A stretch of DNA of 64,000 nt, from assembly GCA_028693555.1 (NCBI GenBank), contig JAQUVD010000008.1, positions 1-64,000 on the forward strand, written 5' to 3'. Of this stretch, positions 63,374 through 64,000 are shown piece after piece; the stretch's first letter is position 1; the number at the start of each line of letters is the position of its first letter. A program made the translations under genes and the position numbers. The stretch comes from Hespellia sp. (lineage in GTDB: Bacteria; Bacillota; Clostridia; Lachnospirales; Lachnospiraceae). The notes under the pieces are model-generated. The model ran no database searches, had not been told where the DNA came from, and worked only from the letters and a program-made list of their open reading frames with translations.

Positions 63374-64000
63374 ATGGAAAAAAGAAGTATGAAATCTGCT
63401 TACGCATATCTGGTTCCGTCCACAATCATTATGACACTGATGCTGGGATTTCCCATTGTGTATAACATCATCATCAGCTTTACGGAATGGACATTAAAAA
63501 GCAGTGAAAAACATTTTAACGGAATTGATAACTATATCAAAGTTCTAATGGATGAGAAATTCATCAAAATTCTAATTATCACGGTACTTTGGACCGGAAT
63601 CAATATTCTTTTGCAGATGCTGATCGGAATCGGTCTTGCATTGTTTGCGGACCATTTGACCAAAGGAAAAAAATTTATGCGGGTCATCCTGTTGATTCCA
63701 TGGATCATTCCGGGTACCGTTACCGCGCTGACATGGAAATGGATGCTTCAGTCAGATGTCGGAATCGTGAATTATCTGCTGATGCATTTCAACCTGACCG
63801 GTCAGAACATCCTGTTTTTATCCGATCAGAACATCGCACTGATGACATTGATTCTGGTGCACGTCTGGAAGGCATTTCCATTCTGGTTCCTCATGATCAC
63901 GGCATCACTGCAGAATAAGCCGGTGGATCAGATTGAGGCGGCGGTCATGGATGGTGCGAGATATCCACATATTCTGCGCTATATCATTTTACCGCATCTG
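63374..64000 (+). CDS. Sugar ABC transporter permease (MalF/UgpA type), cut by window end
   Basis: 209 codons are visible; the gene continues past the window. Five or so membrane helices are seen, starting AYAYLVPSTIIMTLMLGFPI and with VLWTGINILLQMLIGIGLAL. The EAA loop that contacts the ATPase is present at the edge (EAAVMDGARYPHILRYI). The ATG follows AAGGAGCATAAAA. It would be partnered with a second permease gene downstream and a shared ATPase. Confidence 0.92.
   Translation, partial: MEKRSMKSAYAYLVPSTIIMTLMLGFPIVYNIIISFTEWTLKSSEKHFNGIDNYIKVLMDEKFIKILIITVLWTGINILLQMLIGIGLALFADHLTKGKKFMRVILLIPWIIPGTVTALTWKWMLQSDVGIVNYLLMHFNLTGQNILFLSDQNIALMTLILVHVWKAFPFWFLMITASLQNKPVDQIEAAVMDGARYPHILRYIILPHL

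Noticed and set aside
1-64000. CRISPR array, rRNA operon or intact insertion sequence
   Set aside because: No regular spaced repeats, rRNA stretches or transposase genes were seen on either strand.

Overview
This window looks like chromosomal DNA of a gut-type Lachnospiraceae or related Clostridia. The supporting signs are a V-type (A/V) ATPase operon, a membrane pyrophosphatase, an agmatine fermentation cluster with a LuxR-type membrane regulator, YesM/YesN-type sugar regulation, a Lys tRNA without an encoded CCA, and strong GGAGG ribosome sites. The species assignment is inference only.

Layout. 1-8.0 kb: metG, then a gene-free stretch with a promoter-to-terminator unit that looks like a ~430-nt structured non-coding RNA, then a 999-residue TPR / acidic-repeat / AAA-ATPase protein, then glgB. 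8.03-8.84 kb: a scar holding a 247-bp imperfect palindrome, a small RNA-like attenuator and two broken helix-turn-helix genes on opposite strands. 8.8-17.5 kb (minus): a complete V-type ATPase operon read G-C-I-K-F-E-A-B-D, with a duplicated gene tail and hairpin just before the ring subunit K. 17.7-19.4 kb: trmB and a membrane-anchored C39-like peptidase. 19.6-27.4 kb (minus): an unusually long arsenic operon, arsR-arsD-arsA-HesB-like-acr3, continuing without a gap into thiol and sulfur genes: a CyuA-type cysteine desulfidase, a small ORF, a thioredoxin with a damaged start, CcdA, a CoA-binding protein and a papain-like protein. Two promoters carry repeats of the same ArsR-type half site. 27.6-31.2 kb: a MacB-type ABC exporter with a secreted CARDB protein. 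31.3-36.2 kb: tRNA-Lys, an NlpC/P60 protein, an M20 amidohydrolase, a small membrane protein and a CASTOR/POLLUX-like channel. 36.3-44.0 kb: aguR (divergent), aguD, aguA, putrescine carbamoyltransferase, carbamate kinase and an NhaC-type antiporter, which together convert agmatine to putrescine and ATP. 44.1-47.0 kb: an AT-rich AgrA/AgrC-like two-component system with a lipoprotein. 47.1-48.5 kb: a DUF3990 (ADP-ribosyltransferase-like) gene overlapping an HTH gene, a candidate toxin-antitoxin pair. 48.6-52.3 kb: pyrBI and hppA. 52.6-64.0 kb: a mannoside-use locus: GntR regulator, ROK kinase, two-domain mannose-6-phosphate isomerase, GH38 alpha-mannosidase, YesN/YesM regulators, sugar-binding lipoprotein and the start of its permease, which is cut by the window end.

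The most promising undescribed elements are the structured RNA at 2.33-2.76 kb, the DUF3990/HTH pair, the thiol-extended arsenic operon with its broken thioredoxin start, and the palindrome and attenuator region at 8.06-8.45 kb. No CRISPR array, rRNA or intact insertion sequence was seen.
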